Positions 34,244 to 42,728 of a stretch of 64,000 bases of DNA are shown piece by piece; the stretch's first letter is position 1; each line of letters starts with the position of its first letter. Both the position numbers and the translations under genes were made by a program. This stretch comes from Tabrizicola fusiformis (GTDB lineage Bacteria > Pseudomonadota > Alphaproteobacteria > Rhodobacterales > Rhodobacteraceae): NCBI RefSeq assembly GCF_013328815.1, contig NZ_JABUHN010000003.1, positions 186,001 through 250,000 of the forward strand, written 5' to 3'. The notes under the pieces are model-generated. The model did not search any database, had not been told where the DNA came from, and saw only the letters and a list, made by a program, of their open reading frames with translations.

Positions 34244-35584
34244 ATGACCACCTTCGCCGATCTCGGCCTTTCGCCCAAGCTGCTGAAAGCACTTGAGAAA
34301 ACCAATCTTCAAACGCCCACGCCCATTCAGGCGCAGGCCATTCCCCATATCATGGAGGGCCGCGATCTGATGGGTCTGGCCCAGACCGGCACCGGCAAGA
34401 CGGCGGCCTTTGGCCTGCCTCTCTTGCACCGTCTGCTGGACCTTGGCCATCCGCCGGGGCCGCGCAATGTGCGGGCGCTGATCCTGGCCCCCACGCGCGA
34501 GCTGACCACGCAGATCAAGGAAAACATTGAGGTTTTCACCAAAGGCACCGCCGTCAAGGTGCTGATGGTGGTGGGCGGCGCCTCGCTGCAACGCCAGTCG
34601 ATGGCGCTGGCCAAGGGTGCCGATGTGCTGGTCGCCACCCCGGGCCGCCTGATCGACCTCTTGGAACGCGGCGATGTCAGCCTTGAGAAGTGTGGTTACC
34701 TCGTTCTGGACGAGGCGGACCATATGCTCGACATGGGCTTCATCCACTCGCTGCGCAAGATTGCCAAGCATATCCCGTTGAAACGGCAGACCCTTCTCTT
34801 CTCGGCCACCATGCCCAAGGATATCGAGGAGATTGCCGACACCTATCTGCGCAACGCCGTGCGCGTGCAGGTCGCCCCGCCCGGCAAGCCGGTGGAGCGG
34901 ATCAGCCAGGGCGTGCATTACATCCCCAACGGCGACAAGGCCAAGCTGCTGGAAAGCTATCTGCTGAAACATCCGGGCGAACAGGCACTGGTCTTTCACC
35001 GCACCAAGCATGGTGCCGAAAAGCTGATGAAACTGCTTGATTCCTGGGGGTTCAAGGCCGGCTCGATCCATGGCAACAAAAGCCAGAATCAGCGCGACCG
35101 CACCCTGAGCGACTTCAAATCGGGCGCGCTGGATGTGCTGGTGGCCACCGATGTCGCCGCGCGCGGCATCGACATTCCGACGGTCCGCCATGTTTACAAT
35201 CACGACCTGCCCAATGTGCCCGACAATTATGTCCACCGCATCGGCCGCACCGCGCGGGCGGGGGCCGACGGCTCTTCGGTCAGCTTCTGCGCCCCCGCCG
35301 AGATGGGCGAATTGCAGGCCATTGAAAAGCTGCTGAAAAAGCCGCTGCCGGTGATCGGTGGCGCGCCCTGGGCCGCCGATGCCATCGCTGCGGCCCCGAA
35401 GCCCGGCCAGAACCGCGGCCAGCGCCCGCAGGCGCGTGGTGGCCAGAAGGCCGGCTCGAAACCGCCGGTCAAGGCGCAGGGCGGCCGCCCTGGCGGCGCC
35501 CCGAAGGCGGCGCGTCCGCAGGGCGGCGGCCAGTCGCCGCACCGGGGCAGCAAGCCTGCCGCAGGGCGCCCGCGTTCGGCCTGA
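34244..35584 (+). CDS. DEAD-box RNA helicase
   Basis: 446 residues. The core motifs are in order: Q-motif region TPTPIQAQAIP, motif I AQTGTGKT, PTRELTTQI, TPGRLIDLL, DEADHMLDMGF, SATMP, and in domain 2 HGNKSQNQR, TDVAARGIDIP and HRIGRTARAG. The last 80 residues are Gly/Arg/Pro/Lys-rich, typical of RhlE/CsdA-type accessory tails that bind RNA. Role: unwinding structured RNA in ribosome assembly or cold adaptation. Start: ATG 34244 (MTTFADLGLS); an in-frame ATG four codons earlier (34232) also fits. The 208-nt leader after the tRNA is unusually long. Ends in a strong terminator. Confidence 0.93.
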   Translation: MTTFADLGLSPKLLKALEKTNLQTPTPIQAQAIPHIMEGRDLMGLAQTGTGKTAAFGLPLLHRLLDLGHPPGPRNVRALILAPTRELTTQIKENIEVFTKGTAVKVLMVVGGASLQRQSMALAKGADVLVATPGRLIDLLERGDVSLEKCGYLVLDEADHMLDMGFIHSLRKIAKHIPLKRQTLLFSATMPKDIEEIADTYLRNAVRVQVAPPGKPVERISQGVHYIPNGDKAKLLESYLLKHPGEQALVFHRTKHGAEKLMKLLDSWGFKAGSIHGNKSQNQRDRTLSDFKSGALDVLVATDVAARGIDIPTVRHVYNHDLPNVPDNYVHRIGRTARAGADGSSVSFCAPAEMGELQAIEKLLKKPLPVIGGAPWAADAIAAAPKPGQNRGQRPQARGGQKAGSKPPVKAQGGRPGGAPKAARPQGGGQSPHRGSKPAAGRPRSA

Positions 35585-35588
35585 TCAA

Positions 35589-35621
35589 AAAAGGGGCGGC
35601 AGATGCCGCCCCTTTTCTTTT
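35589..35621 (+). terminator. Rho-independent terminator after the helicase
   Basis: A 12-bp stem, AAAAGGGGCGGC / GCCGCCCCTTTT, with an AGAT loop is followed by CTTTT. The first stem base is 5 nt after the helicase stop. Confidence 0.93.
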
Positions 35622-35638
35622 GTGACAAACGCTTTGCG

Positions 35639-36091
35639 TCAACTGACCTCGTCTTCGAGGTTCAGCTTCATGTCCAGCAACACCTGTTGCAGCGCCAGCG
35701 TTTCGCGCAACAGCCGCTTGGCTTCGTTGACCGAAATCTTGCCGTCGCCGATCGCCTGATTGTATTCGCTCATCAGCATGGCAAAACGCTGCGCCAGCGC
35801 CACCACATCCTGATTGACACCCTTGGAGCTGGCGTTGTGCTTGGCCGCGTCATAAGACAGCGTGATGCCGCGCAGATCGGCCAGCGCCGAAGTGACATGC
35901 GGGAACCGCGCCCCCGCCTCTAGCGCAGCCACCACATCAATCGGCATGAAACGGTCGCCATGCTCGTCCGCGTCCGAGTAATAGCGCCCCAGCGTCGCCT
36001 TGGACTTGCCCGTCAACGCGCAAGCGGATTCGATGCCGACATCCTTGACCAATGCTTCGGTGTGTTTCTTCAGATAGCTCTCGATACTCAT
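35639..36091 (-). CDS. Conserved unknown protein with helix-turn-helix-like N-terminus
   Basis: 150 residues, no identified domain. MSIESYLKKHTEALVKDVGIESACALTGKSKATLGRYYSD resembles the helix-turn-helix of phage CII/Cp76-like regulatory proteins, and RFMPIDVVAALEAGARFPHVTSALADL fits its dimerisation half; the C-terminal 60 residues are a charged helix. It would then be a small DNA-binding protein, but this is a pattern-based guess and no phage genes surround it. The start at 36091 is chosen over the long upstream extension (to 36319), which is low-complexity. It points at the helicase terminator and has the hairpin-rich region upstream. Confidence 0.72.
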   Translation of the reverse strand: MSIESYLKKHTEALVKDVGIESACALTGKSKATLGRYYSDADEHGDRFMPIDVVAALEAGARFPHVTSALADLRGITLSYDAAKHNASSKGVNQDVVALAQRFAMLMSEYNQAIGDGKISVNEAKRLLRETLALQQVLLDMKLNLEDEVS

Positions 36092-36494
36092 CGCAACCGA
36101 TCCTGCCGCCCGAACAGGGAGGGCGGGGAAATCCCATAGAGTTTTCCCATTAATCCGATGGCAAGCCTTTGTCATTGATAAAGATGTTCCGGGCGACCGG
36201 ACGTGTAGCGAGTAGTTGACCGGCGCCCCCAGCGTCGGTTTTGGGTGGGGGTCCGCCGTGCATCGTCCCGCAAGGGACAGGCCGGGCCGCAAGGTCCGGC
36301 GGTGCGGCGGGCCCGTCAACAGGTGATGAGTGCGCCCGGCGGCCAGGTGGCGGCGGGCAATTGTTGCGGTTTCAGACGGGTATCCGCCCCTGTCCCTTCG
36401 GGCCTTGTGCCGAAGCCATCACAGGGCGGGCCGCCCACCCGATCCGGGCGCCCCTCCCCTTGCGGGGGAAGGGGCGCTTCGGATAAGCGGGGCC
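36092..36494. other. 403-bp region without a gene, hairpin-rich
   Basis: The part near 36092-36180 is AT-rich and probably holds the promoter of the unknown gene on the minus strand. From 36180 to 36490 the sequence is GC-rich with several tight hairpins: GTCCC-GCAA-GGGAC, CCGGGCC-GCAA-GGTCCGG, and near the end a long one with GCGCCCC.. CCCC-TTGC-GGGG ..GGGGCGC just before tdk. Short open frames crossing it (36241-36486 and others) have no ribosome site or recognisable protein. I do not recognise a known RNA family, and the SRP-RNA core bases are absent. Confidence 0.5.
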
Positions 36495-37076
36495 ATGGCC
36501 AAGCTCTATTTCAATTACTCGACCATGAATGCGGGCAAATCAACCCTGCTGCTGCAAGCCGCGCATAACTACCGCGAAGGCGGCATGGCGACGCTGCTGA
36601 TCACCGCGCAGTTCGACAATCGCGCCGGCGAAGGCCGCATCGCCAGCCGCATCGGCATCGGCGAACCCGCCGACACCTTTGCCCCCGGCGAGGATATGTT
36701 CCTGAAATTGCAGGAACATCTGGCGAAGGCCCCGGTCGCCTGCGTCTTCATCGACGAGGCGCAATTCCTGTCAAAGGAGCAGGTCTGGCAATTGGCCCGC
36801 GCAGTGGATGACCTTGGCGTGCCGGTGATGTGCTATGGGCTGCGGGTGGATTTTCAGGGCAACCTGTTCCCCGGCTCGGCCGCCCTGCTGGCCTGGGCCG
36901 ACGAAATGCGCGAGGTCCGCACCATCTGCCATTGCGGCAAGAAGGCGACCATGGTCATCCGCCGCGGCCCAGACGGGCAGGCGCTGAAAGACGGTGATCA
37001 GGTGCAGATCGGCGGCAATGAAACTTATGTCAGCCTCTGCCGCCGCCATTGGCGCGCAGCGGTCGCAGACCGCTGA
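36495..37076 (+). CDS. tdk: Thymidine kinase (type II)
   Basis: 193 residues. Phosphorylates thymidine to dTMP in salvage. P-loop YSTMNAGKST at 8-17, catalytic Glu in CVFIDEAQFLS, the lasso region and the zinc-site cysteines ICHCGKKATMVIR and SLCRRHW are present. The start ATG at 36495 (MAKLYFNYSTMNAGKS) is the family start; the frame is open upstream through the hairpin-rich region without coding features. It converges on the DMT transporter gene; between them a hairpin at 37080-37102 follows the stop directly. Confidence 0.95.
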   Translation: MAKLYFNYSTMNAGKSTLLLQAAHNYREGGMATLLITAQFDNRAGEGRIASRIGIGEPADTFAPGEDMFLKLQEHLAKAPVACVFIDEAQFLSKEQVWQLARAVDDLGVPVMCYGLRVDFQGNLFPGSAALLAWADEMREVRTICHCGKKATMVIRRGPDGQALKDGDQVQIGGNETYVSLCRRHWRAAVADR

Positions 37077-37079
37077 AAG

Positions 37080-37102
37080 AAGAACTTTCGCCGAAAATTC
37101 TT
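37080..37102. terminator. Convergent hairpin between tdk and DMT transporter
   Basis: AAGAACTTTCG pairs with CGAAAATTCTT, one mismatch, over an 11-bp stem with a single-base loop and AT-rich ends on both sides. It resembles the AAATTTCTT double palindromes but is a lone hairpin. Confidence 0.5.
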
Positions 37103-37106
37103 CGGC

Positions 37107-38027
37107 TCACCCCTCCTGCGCCCGCGCGCGCAGCGCGATCATCGTTCCAGCCGCCACGATCAGCGCCATGCCCACCCAGGCCAGCGCCCCCAGCGTCTGG
37201 CCCCAGATCACATAAGACCAAAAGGCCGAGGCCGGCAGGATCATGTATTCCAGCACAGAGGCCCGGCTGGCATCGGTGATTTGATAAGCCCGGATCATCA
37301 TGCCCACCCCGATCAGCGAACCCGCCGCCTGCACGAAGGTCCAGAGCCAGAAGGCCCCGTCGGGCCAGACCGGGCCGCGCATCAGGAAATACTCCGCCCC
37401 CGCCGGAACCTCGGTCGGCCACAGCGTCAGCGCCGCCATCCCCAGCGCACCGATCACCCCCAGCGCCAGGAAGAACCCCGCCAGCAGTGTTTCGGCCCGT
37501 TCCTGCGCGCACCACTCACGGGTAGCGATATTGCCCATCGCGTACATCGCCCCGGCCAGAATCGGCAGCACCGCAGCAAGGGAGGCGCCCGACAGTGCCT
37601 CGGGGCCAAGGACCAGAATCACCCCGGCGAACCCCAGCAGCACAGCGAAAATCCGCACCGGGCCGATGGCATGGCCATAGGCAAAGCGCGAGATCAGCAG
37701 CACAAAGATCGGCGCCGTGAACAGCCCCGCCGCCACCAGCGCCACCGGCAGAAAGGCCAGCGCCCCGAAATAGATCACCATGGCCAGCCCATGGATGGTC
37801 GAACGCGCCACCACCGCCCGCAGGTTCACCGGGCGCAGCCGCAGGCCCAGCACCAGCGCGGCCAGCCCCAGCAAAACCATCGCCATGCAGGTCCGGGTGA
37901 AGTGGAACTGCCAGAGCCCGGCGCTTTCGGCGATCACGCGCACATAATTGTCGGTATAGCCGATCACCGTGGCATAGACAAAGATCAGGCCCGCCGCGGC
38001 CAGGGTGCGGTCTTGTGTCACGCTCAC
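37107..38027 (-). CDS. DMT/EamA-family transporter
   Basis: 306 residues with ten probable transmembrane segments arranged as two EamA repeats: AAGLIFVYATVIGY, MAMVLLGLAALVLGLRL, STIHGLAMVIYFGALAFLPVALVAAGLFTAPIFVLLISR, VRIFAVLLGFAGVILVLGPE, and the second half ending AWVGMALIVAAGTMIALRARAQ. The family exports small metabolites, often amino acids or sugars; the substrate is unknown. Start: GTG 38027 (MSVTQDRTLAAAG) has AAGGA seven bases upstream; an ATG ten codons earlier (38057) lacks a clear site. It diverges from the acyl-CoA ligase gene. Confidence 0.87.
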   Translation of the reverse strand: MSVTQDRTLAAAGLIFVYATVIGYTDNYVRVIAESAGLWQFHFTRTCMAMVLLGLAALVLGLRLRPVNLRAVVARSTIHGLAMVIYFGALAFLPVALVAAGLFTAPIFVLLISRFAYGHAIGPVRIFAVLLGFAGVILVLGPEALSGASLAAVLPILAGAMYAMGNIATREWCAQERAETLLAGFFLALGVIGALGMAALTLWPTEVPAGAEYFLMRGPVWPDGAFWLWTFVQAAGSLIGVGMMIRAYQITDASRASVLEYMILPASAFWSYVIWGQTLGALAWVGMALIVAAGTMIALRARAQEG

Positions 38028-38128
38028 ACTATCTTCCTTCGTTTCCCGGCTTCCCATCTGCCCCGGGCGGCGGCAGACTGCGCGCCGGAAAGCGACATAT
38101 CACCAAGGGTTTCCGGGGAGGGCATCAG

Positions 38129-39748
38129 ATGGGTTGGCTGGCAGACGAAACCGGGCTTGAGAAATGCGCGGCGAACCATGTGGCCCTGACGCCGCTGTCG
38201 CATTTGCGGCGGGCGGCGGATGTCTTTGCCCACCGCACCGCGCTGGTCTGGAAGACCACCCGGCTGACCTATGCCGATTACGCGGGTGAAGTGAGCCGGC
38301 TTGCCTCGGCCCTGACAGCGCGGGGGATTGCGCCGGGCGATGTGGTGGCGACCCTCTTGCCCAATATCCCGCAACAGGCCATCGCCCATTTCGGAGTTCC
38401 GGCGGCCGGAGCGGTGCTGAACACCATCAACACAAGGCTGGATGTCGATACCGTCGCCTATATCTTCGGCCATGCCGGGGCAAAGATCGTGCTGGTCGAT
38501 GCCGCGCTGATCCCCTTGGCCGAGGCTGCGCTGCGGCTGATGAAAGGCCCCCGCCCCGAAATCATCGAGGTGGTGGACCATGGCTTTACCGCCTCGGGCC
38601 ATCATTCCACATGGGAGGAGTTGCTGGCCGAGGGCAATCCCGCCGCGGACTGGCTCCTGCCCGGGGATGAATGGGAAAGCCTTGCCATCAACTATACCTC
38701 GGGCACCACCGGGCGGCCCAAGGGCGTGGTCTATCACCACCGGGGCGCCTATCTGGCCACCATGGCCAGCGTGATCGGCTGGCGGATGCAGCTTTTCCCG
38801 GTCTACCTGACCATCGTGCCGCTGTTTCATTGCAACGGCTGGTGCCACACTTGGATGGTGCCGATGCTGGGCGGCACCGTGGTCTGCTGCCGCGATGTGA
38901 CGGCGAAAGCCATCTATGACGCCATTGCCGACGAAGGCGTGACGCATTTCGGCGGCGCGCCGATCGTGCTGAACACGATGATCAACTGCAAGGCAGAGGA
39001 CCGCCGCGCCTTTTCCCATATCGTCGAGGTCTTTACCGCAGGCGCCCCGCCCCCCGCCGCCACGCTGGCCGCGTTTGAGCCCTTGGGCTTCAACGTCACG
39101 CAGGTCTACGGGCTGACCGAAACCTATGGCCCGGCCACCGAATGCCTGTGGCAGACCGAATGGGACGGCATCACCGGCGATGACCGGGCCGCGCTCAAGG
39201 CCCGGACAGGGGTGGCGATGGCGGCGCTTGAAGGCGCCGAGGTGCAGGACAGCCACGGCAATCCGGTGCCGCGCGACGCCCACCATCTGGGCGAGATTGC
39301 CATGCGCGGCAATCTGGTGATGAAGGGCTATTACAAGAACCCCGATGCCACGCGCGAGGCGTTCAAGGGCGGCTGGTTCCGCACCGGCGACATCGCCTTT
39401 CAGCACCCCGACGGCTATCTGAAGATCACCGACCGCGCCAAGGACATCATCATTTCCGGCGGCGAGAACGTGTCTTCGGTCGAGGTGGAGGGCGCGCTGA
39501 TGCATCACCCCGCCGTCAGCCTTTGTGCCGTGGTGGCCAAGCCGGATGAGAAATGGGGCGAGGTGCCTTGCGCCTTTGTCGAACTGAAGCCCGGTGCCAC
39601 CGTGACCGAGGCCGAGCTGATCGCCCATTGCCGGGCGCGTCTGGCGGGTTTTGCCACGCCGAAACTGGTGGTTTTCGCCGATCTGCCCAAAACCTCCACC
39701 GGAAAGATCCAGAAGTTTGAATTGCGGGCAGTGGCAAAACTGCTCTGA
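38129..39748 (+). CDS. AMP-dependent acyl-CoA ligase
   Basis: 539 residues, ANL superfamily. Activates a carboxylic acid through an acyl-adenylate and transfers it to CoA. Seen: INYTSGTTGRPKGVVYHHRG (P-loop), YGLTETYG, GWFRTGDIA, KDIIISGGENVSS and the C-terminal PKTSTGKIQKFELR lysine region. The large size and the fatty-acid-type motifs fit a medium/long-chain or dimethylsulfoniopropionate-pathway (methylmercaptopropionate) ligase; without neighbours it cannot be assigned. The ATG at 38129 follows GGGAGG. No acyl-CoA dehydrogenase or hydratase is adjacent. Confidence 0.9.
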   Translation: MGWLADETGLEKCAANHVALTPLSHLRRAADVFAHRTALVWKTTRLTYADYAGEVSRLASALTARGIAPGDVVATLLPNIPQQAIAHFGVPAAGAVLNTINTRLDVDTVAYIFGHAGAKIVLVDAALIPLAEAALRLMKGPRPEIIEVVDHGFTASGHHSTWEELLAEGNPAADWLLPGDEWESLAINYTSGTTGRPKGVVYHHRGAYLATMASVIGWRMQLFPVYLTIVPLFHCNGWCHTWMVPMLGGTVVCCRDVTAKAIYDAIADEGVTHFGGAPIVLNTMINCKAEDRRAFSHIVEVFTAGAPPPAATLAAFEPLGFNVTQVYGLTETYGPATECLWQTEWDGITGDDRAALKARTGVAMAALEGAEVQDSHGNPVPRDAHHLGEIAMRGNLVMKGYYKNPDATREAFKGGWFRTGDIAFQHPDGYLKITDRAKDIIISGGENVSSVEVEGALMHHPAVSLCAVVAKPDEKWGEVPCAFVELKPGATVTEAELIAHCRARLAGFATPKLVVFADLPKTSTGKIQKFELRAVAKLL

Positions 39749-39814
39749 CCCGTCATTGTGGCGGCGGCGCGGCTGGGATAACCTGCCGCGACAAACCGAG
39801 AAGAAGGCAGGGGA

Positions 39815-40849
39815 ATGCCGCCCAAGACGGCGCTTCGCAAGTATCAGCGGCTGGAAAGCCCGGGGCTCTGGCGTGAGACCGAACAATCTCAGCGGCGTGA
39901 GGTTGTGGTGGGTCTGCGCGAGGCCACGCTGGTCCTGTCGGACCCGCGCAGCGAAATGGCGCTGTCGCAATGGTCGCTGCCCGCGGTTGAGCGGCTGAAC
40001 CCCGGCGAAAGCCCTGCCCTTTATGCCCCCGGCCCCGAAACCGGCGAATTGCTCGAGGTGGAAGACCGAGACATGATCGCGGCACTTGACACGCTGCACA
40101 CCGTTCTGGAACGGCGCAAGCCGCATCCGGGGCGGCTGCGCAACGTGATCCTTGGCGGCTCGGCGCTTTTGGTGGTGGCGGTGGTGGTGTTCTGGCTGCC
40201 GGGGCAATTGGTGGGGCGGACGGCGGCGATGCTGCCCGCGCCAACCCGGGCCGATCTGGGGCTGGCGGCGCTGGCCGATCTTGGCCGGGTTACCGGGCAG
40301 CCCTGCCGCTCGGTGCCGGGGCGGCGGGCGGCGGCGACGCTGGCGGCGCGGCTCTTCCCCGCCAACCCGCCGCAGATCGAGATTCTGCGCGAGGGGCTGA
40401 CCCGCCCCGCCAACCTGCCCGGCAATATCCTGCTGCTGCCCGCGCCGCTGGTGCAGGGCGCCGATGCGCCCGAAGTGGTGGCGGGCTATCTTCTGGCCGA
40501 GGCGCTGCGGGCCAGATCCTCTGACCCTGTGCTGCCCTTGTTGTCGCATATGGGGCTGGGGTCCACCCTGCGACTGCTGACGACCGGCGCGCCCGGAGCC
40601 GATGCGATGTCGGGCTATGGTGAACGTCTGGTGCGCCAGACAGACCCGCTCCCCCCGCTGCCGGACGAGGCGCTGCTCGCTGCCTTTGCCACGGCGCGGG
40701 TGCCGTCATCGCCCTATGCCTACAGCCTTGATGCCACAGGTGAAACCACATTGGGCCTGATCGAGGCTGACCCCTTTGCCACCACCCCGGCAGAGCGGGT
40801 TCTGAGCGACGAGACCTGGCTGGAACTGCAGGCAATCTGCACGCAGTAA
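39815..40849 (+). CDS. Membrane-anchored unknown protein (possible degenerate M48-like domain)
   Basis: 344 residues. A soluble N-terminus of about 105 residues (LESPGLWRETEQSQRREVVVGL) precedes one membrane span (about 111-130, NVILGGSALLVVAVVVFWLPG) and a periplasmic domain of 200 residues. In that domain ANLPGNILLLPAPLVQGADAPEVVAGYLLAEALR is arranged like the beta-strand plus zinc helix of M48 peptidases (NAFALPGG..VV..GLL....ELAAVLAHEIGH), but the HExxH is absent (YLLAEAL). If related, it is catalytically dead. It lies between the acyl-CoA ligase and a convergent SPOR gene. Confidence 0.6.
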   Translation: MPPKTALRKYQRLESPGLWRETEQSQRREVVVGLREATLVLSDPRSEMALSQWSLPAVERLNPGESPALYAPGPETGELLEVEDRDMIAALDTLHTVLERRKPHPGRLRNVILGGSALLVVAVVVFWLPGQLVGRTAAMLPAPTRADLGLAALADLGRVTGQPCRSVPGRRAAATLAARLFPANPPQIEILREGLTRPANLPGNILLLPAPLVQGADAPEVVAGYLLAEALRARSSDPVLPLLSHMGLGSTLRLLTTGAPGADAMSGYGERLVRQTDPLPPLPDEALLAAFATARVPSSPYAYSLDATGETTLGLIEADPFATTPAERVLSDETWLELQAICTQ

Positions 40850-40855
40850 CGCAGA

Positions 40856-40879
40856 ACGCCCGCCGTTTCCGGCGGGCGT
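40856..40879. terminator. Bidirectional terminator hairpin
   Basis: A perfect 10-bp stem (ACGCCCGCCG / CGGCGGGCGT) with a TTTC loop lies in the 51-bp gap between the convergent membrane-protein and SPOR genes. There is no U-tract on either side. Confidence 0.6.
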
Positions 40880-40900
40880 CCTCAGGGTCTTGCCACGATT

Positions 40901-42028
40901 TCAGCGGATGAAGGCATCCCCGAACCCCGCCTTGCGGGCAACGGACAAGGCCGCCTTCGCTTCGGCGCCCGAGGCGAAAGGCCCCACCAGCACGATCTGC
41001 AATGCCTTGCCCTTCGCGGTGATGTTCGCCCGGGCCGTGGGCAACCCTGCCCCGCGCAGCCGCGCCGCTGCACCATCGGCATTCGCCTGCACGCCGAAAC
41101 TGCCGACCTGCACATAGATCGCCCCCGCCGCCTTGACCGGGGCCTGCGGCACCTGTGCTTCGGGCACATTCTTGGCCGAATAGGTCACCAGAACCTGCTT
41201 GCGCTTGGCCGCCGGCTGATCCGCCACCAGTTTGGCCGGAACCTTGCGGGTCCAGACCTGATCCTGCGCGGCCCAACCCTCGGCCGTGCCCTTGCCGCGG
41301 TTGGGGTTCAGCCTGTCATCCTTCCAGGCCAGAACATAGCCTTCGGGGGCTGCGGGAACCGCCTCGGCGGCGACAACCACAGGGGCAGACTTCACCGCTA
41401 CCGCCTTGCCAGTGGTCACGACAGGCTGTTGCCCACCTTTCAGGGCATCGCCGACCCGCCCCTGCGGATAGATCGGCGGGCGCCAGCCATCCAGCGTGCC
41501 ATCGCCGCGGGTGCAGACCACCGCCGTTCCGCCACCGCTCAACCGCACCCGCTCGGCCACCGGGGCGGAGGTGTAGCAGCCGATCTTGCCGGGGCCCGGG
41601 CCAGCCGCAACCGCAACTTCGCTGCCCCGCGGCGCGGTATCGGTATAGGGCGCGGGCGCCGCAACCGTGGCAACGGGCGCTGGTTTCGGCGCCGCTTTCT
41701 TGACGACGGGCGCCGCGGCCACAACCGGCGCCGGCTTGGCCACAGGCACCACCTCTTCCGCCATCTCGATCACCGGCGCGGCGCCAAAGGTCGGCGGATA
41801 GCCGCAAAGCGCCTTGCGGTCGCGGCTGACGCGCGGAACCCAAGTGGTCTGCCCGCCATAGCCCGCCTTCAGAAAGATGCAGCCGCGATTGTCAACGAAT
41901 TGCTGCCCCTTGTAATCCGCCGGAGGCAGATTTGCAGGGCCGCCCAGATCGGCAACAGATTGCGCCTGCACCAATGCAGACCCACAAACGGTTGCCAATA
42001 CGGCAACCGCGACAAGGCGAAACGACAT
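40901..42028 (-). CDS. SPOR-domain periplasmic protein
   Basis: 375 residues. A signal peptide (MSFRLVAVAVLATVCGSALVQAQS) is followed by a repeat-like low-complexity middle rich in Ala/Pro/Val, and a C-terminal SPOR domain: GAIYVQVGSFGVQANADGAAARLRGAGLPTARANITAKGKALQIVLVGPFASGAEAKAALSVARKAGFGDAFI. SPOR domains bind denuded septal peptidoglycan, so a role in division or wall maintenance is likely. The mature N-terminus contains CIFLKAGYGGQTTWVPRVSRDRKALCGYPP with two cysteines. The ATG at 42028 has an upstream inverted repeat CCCAAG/CTTGGG (42036-42050). It faces the unknown membrane-protein gene with a hairpin between. Confidence 0.85.
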   Translation of the reverse strand: MSFRLVAVAVLATVCGSALVQAQSVADLGGPANLPPADYKGQQFVDNRGCIFLKAGYGGQTTWVPRVSRDRKALCGYPPTFGAAPVIEMAEEVVPVAKPAPVVAAAPVVKKAAPKPAPVATVAAPAPYTDTAPRGSEVAVAAGPGPGKIGCYTSAPVAERVRLSGGGTAVVCTRGDGTLDGWRPPIYPQGRVGDALKGGQQPVVTTGKAVAVKSAPVVVAAEAVPAAPEGYVLAWKDDRLNPNRGKGTAEGWAAQDQVWTRKVPAKLVADQPAAKRKQVLVTYSAKNVPEAQVPQAPVKAAGAIYVQVGSFGVQANADGAAARLRGAGLPTARANITAKGKALQIVLVGPFASGAEAKAALSVARKAGFGDAFIR

Positions 42029-42095
42029 GACTACCCCCAAGTAGCTTGGGAAAAGCATGGCGCAGGATTGTTTCCGAGTAAAGGGCCAGATACCC

Positions 42096-42728
42096 CTATT
42101 TGGTGCCGAACATGCGGTCGCCCGCATCCCCTAGACCTGGAACAATATAACCATGGTCATTCAGGCAGTTATCCACAGCCGCGGTCACAATCGGAACATC
42201 CGGGTGCGTCTCTTTCATCCGCGCGATCCCCTCGGGAGCCGCCAACAGGCACAGGAACCGGATATTCTTCGCACCCGCCTGTTTCAAAAGCGAAATCGCC
42301 GCAACCGAGGAATTGCCGGTGGCCAGCATCGGATCGACCACGATCGACACCCGATCCTCCAGATGATCGGGCAATTTGCAGTAATACTGCACGGGTTGCA
42401 GCGTTTCGGGGTCGCGGTAAAGCCCGACGAACCCAACGCGCGCCGCCGGGATCAGTTCCAGAATGCCATCCAAGAGCCCGTTGCCCGCCCGCAGAATCGA
42501 GATCAGCGCCAGCTTCTTGCCCTCGATCGCGGGGGCGTCCATCGGCTGCAGCGGCGTTTCGATCCGCCGCGTGGTCATCGGCAGCTCGCGCGTCACCTCA
42601 TAGGCCAGAAGCAGGCTGATTTCGCGCAAAAGCTTGCGGAACGAGGCGGTCGAAGTGTCCTTGTCGCGCATGATCGTCAGCTTGTGCTGCACCAGCGGAT
42701 GGGAAACGACGGTCAGGTGGTCAAGCAT
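42096..42728 (-). CDS. upp: Uracil phosphoribosyltransferase
   Basis: 210 residues. Makes UMP from uracil and [53 protein letters not shown], the PRPP loop [15 protein letters not shown], and [26 protein letters not shown] are the family signatures. The start overlaps the add stop by 8 nt (42721-42728), so it is the last gene of the salvage cluster on the minus strand. The gap to the next gene downstream (SPOR protein start at 42028) has a small inverted repeat. Confidence 0.96.
   Translation of the reverse strand: MLDHLTVVSHPLVQHKLTIMRDKDTSTASFRKLLREISLLLAYEVTRELPMTTRRIETPLQPMDAPAIEGKKLALISILRAGNGLLDGILELIPAARVGFVGLYRDPETLQPVQYYCKLPDHLEDRVSIVVDPMLATGNSSVAAISLLKQAGAKNIRFLCLLAAPEGIARMKETHPDVPIVTAAVDNCLNDHGYIVPGLGDAGDRMFGTK

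Noticed and set aside
36241-36486. Short proline/glycine-rich open frame before tdk
   Set aside because: No ribosome site, no family, and composed of hairpin arms.
36180-36494. SRP RNA, RNase P RNA or tmRNA in the gene-free stretch
   Set aside because: The conserved SRP core (GGTCAGG..GGAA..GCAGC), the RNase P GAGGAAAGTCC and the tmRNA ends are not present, so no family name is given.
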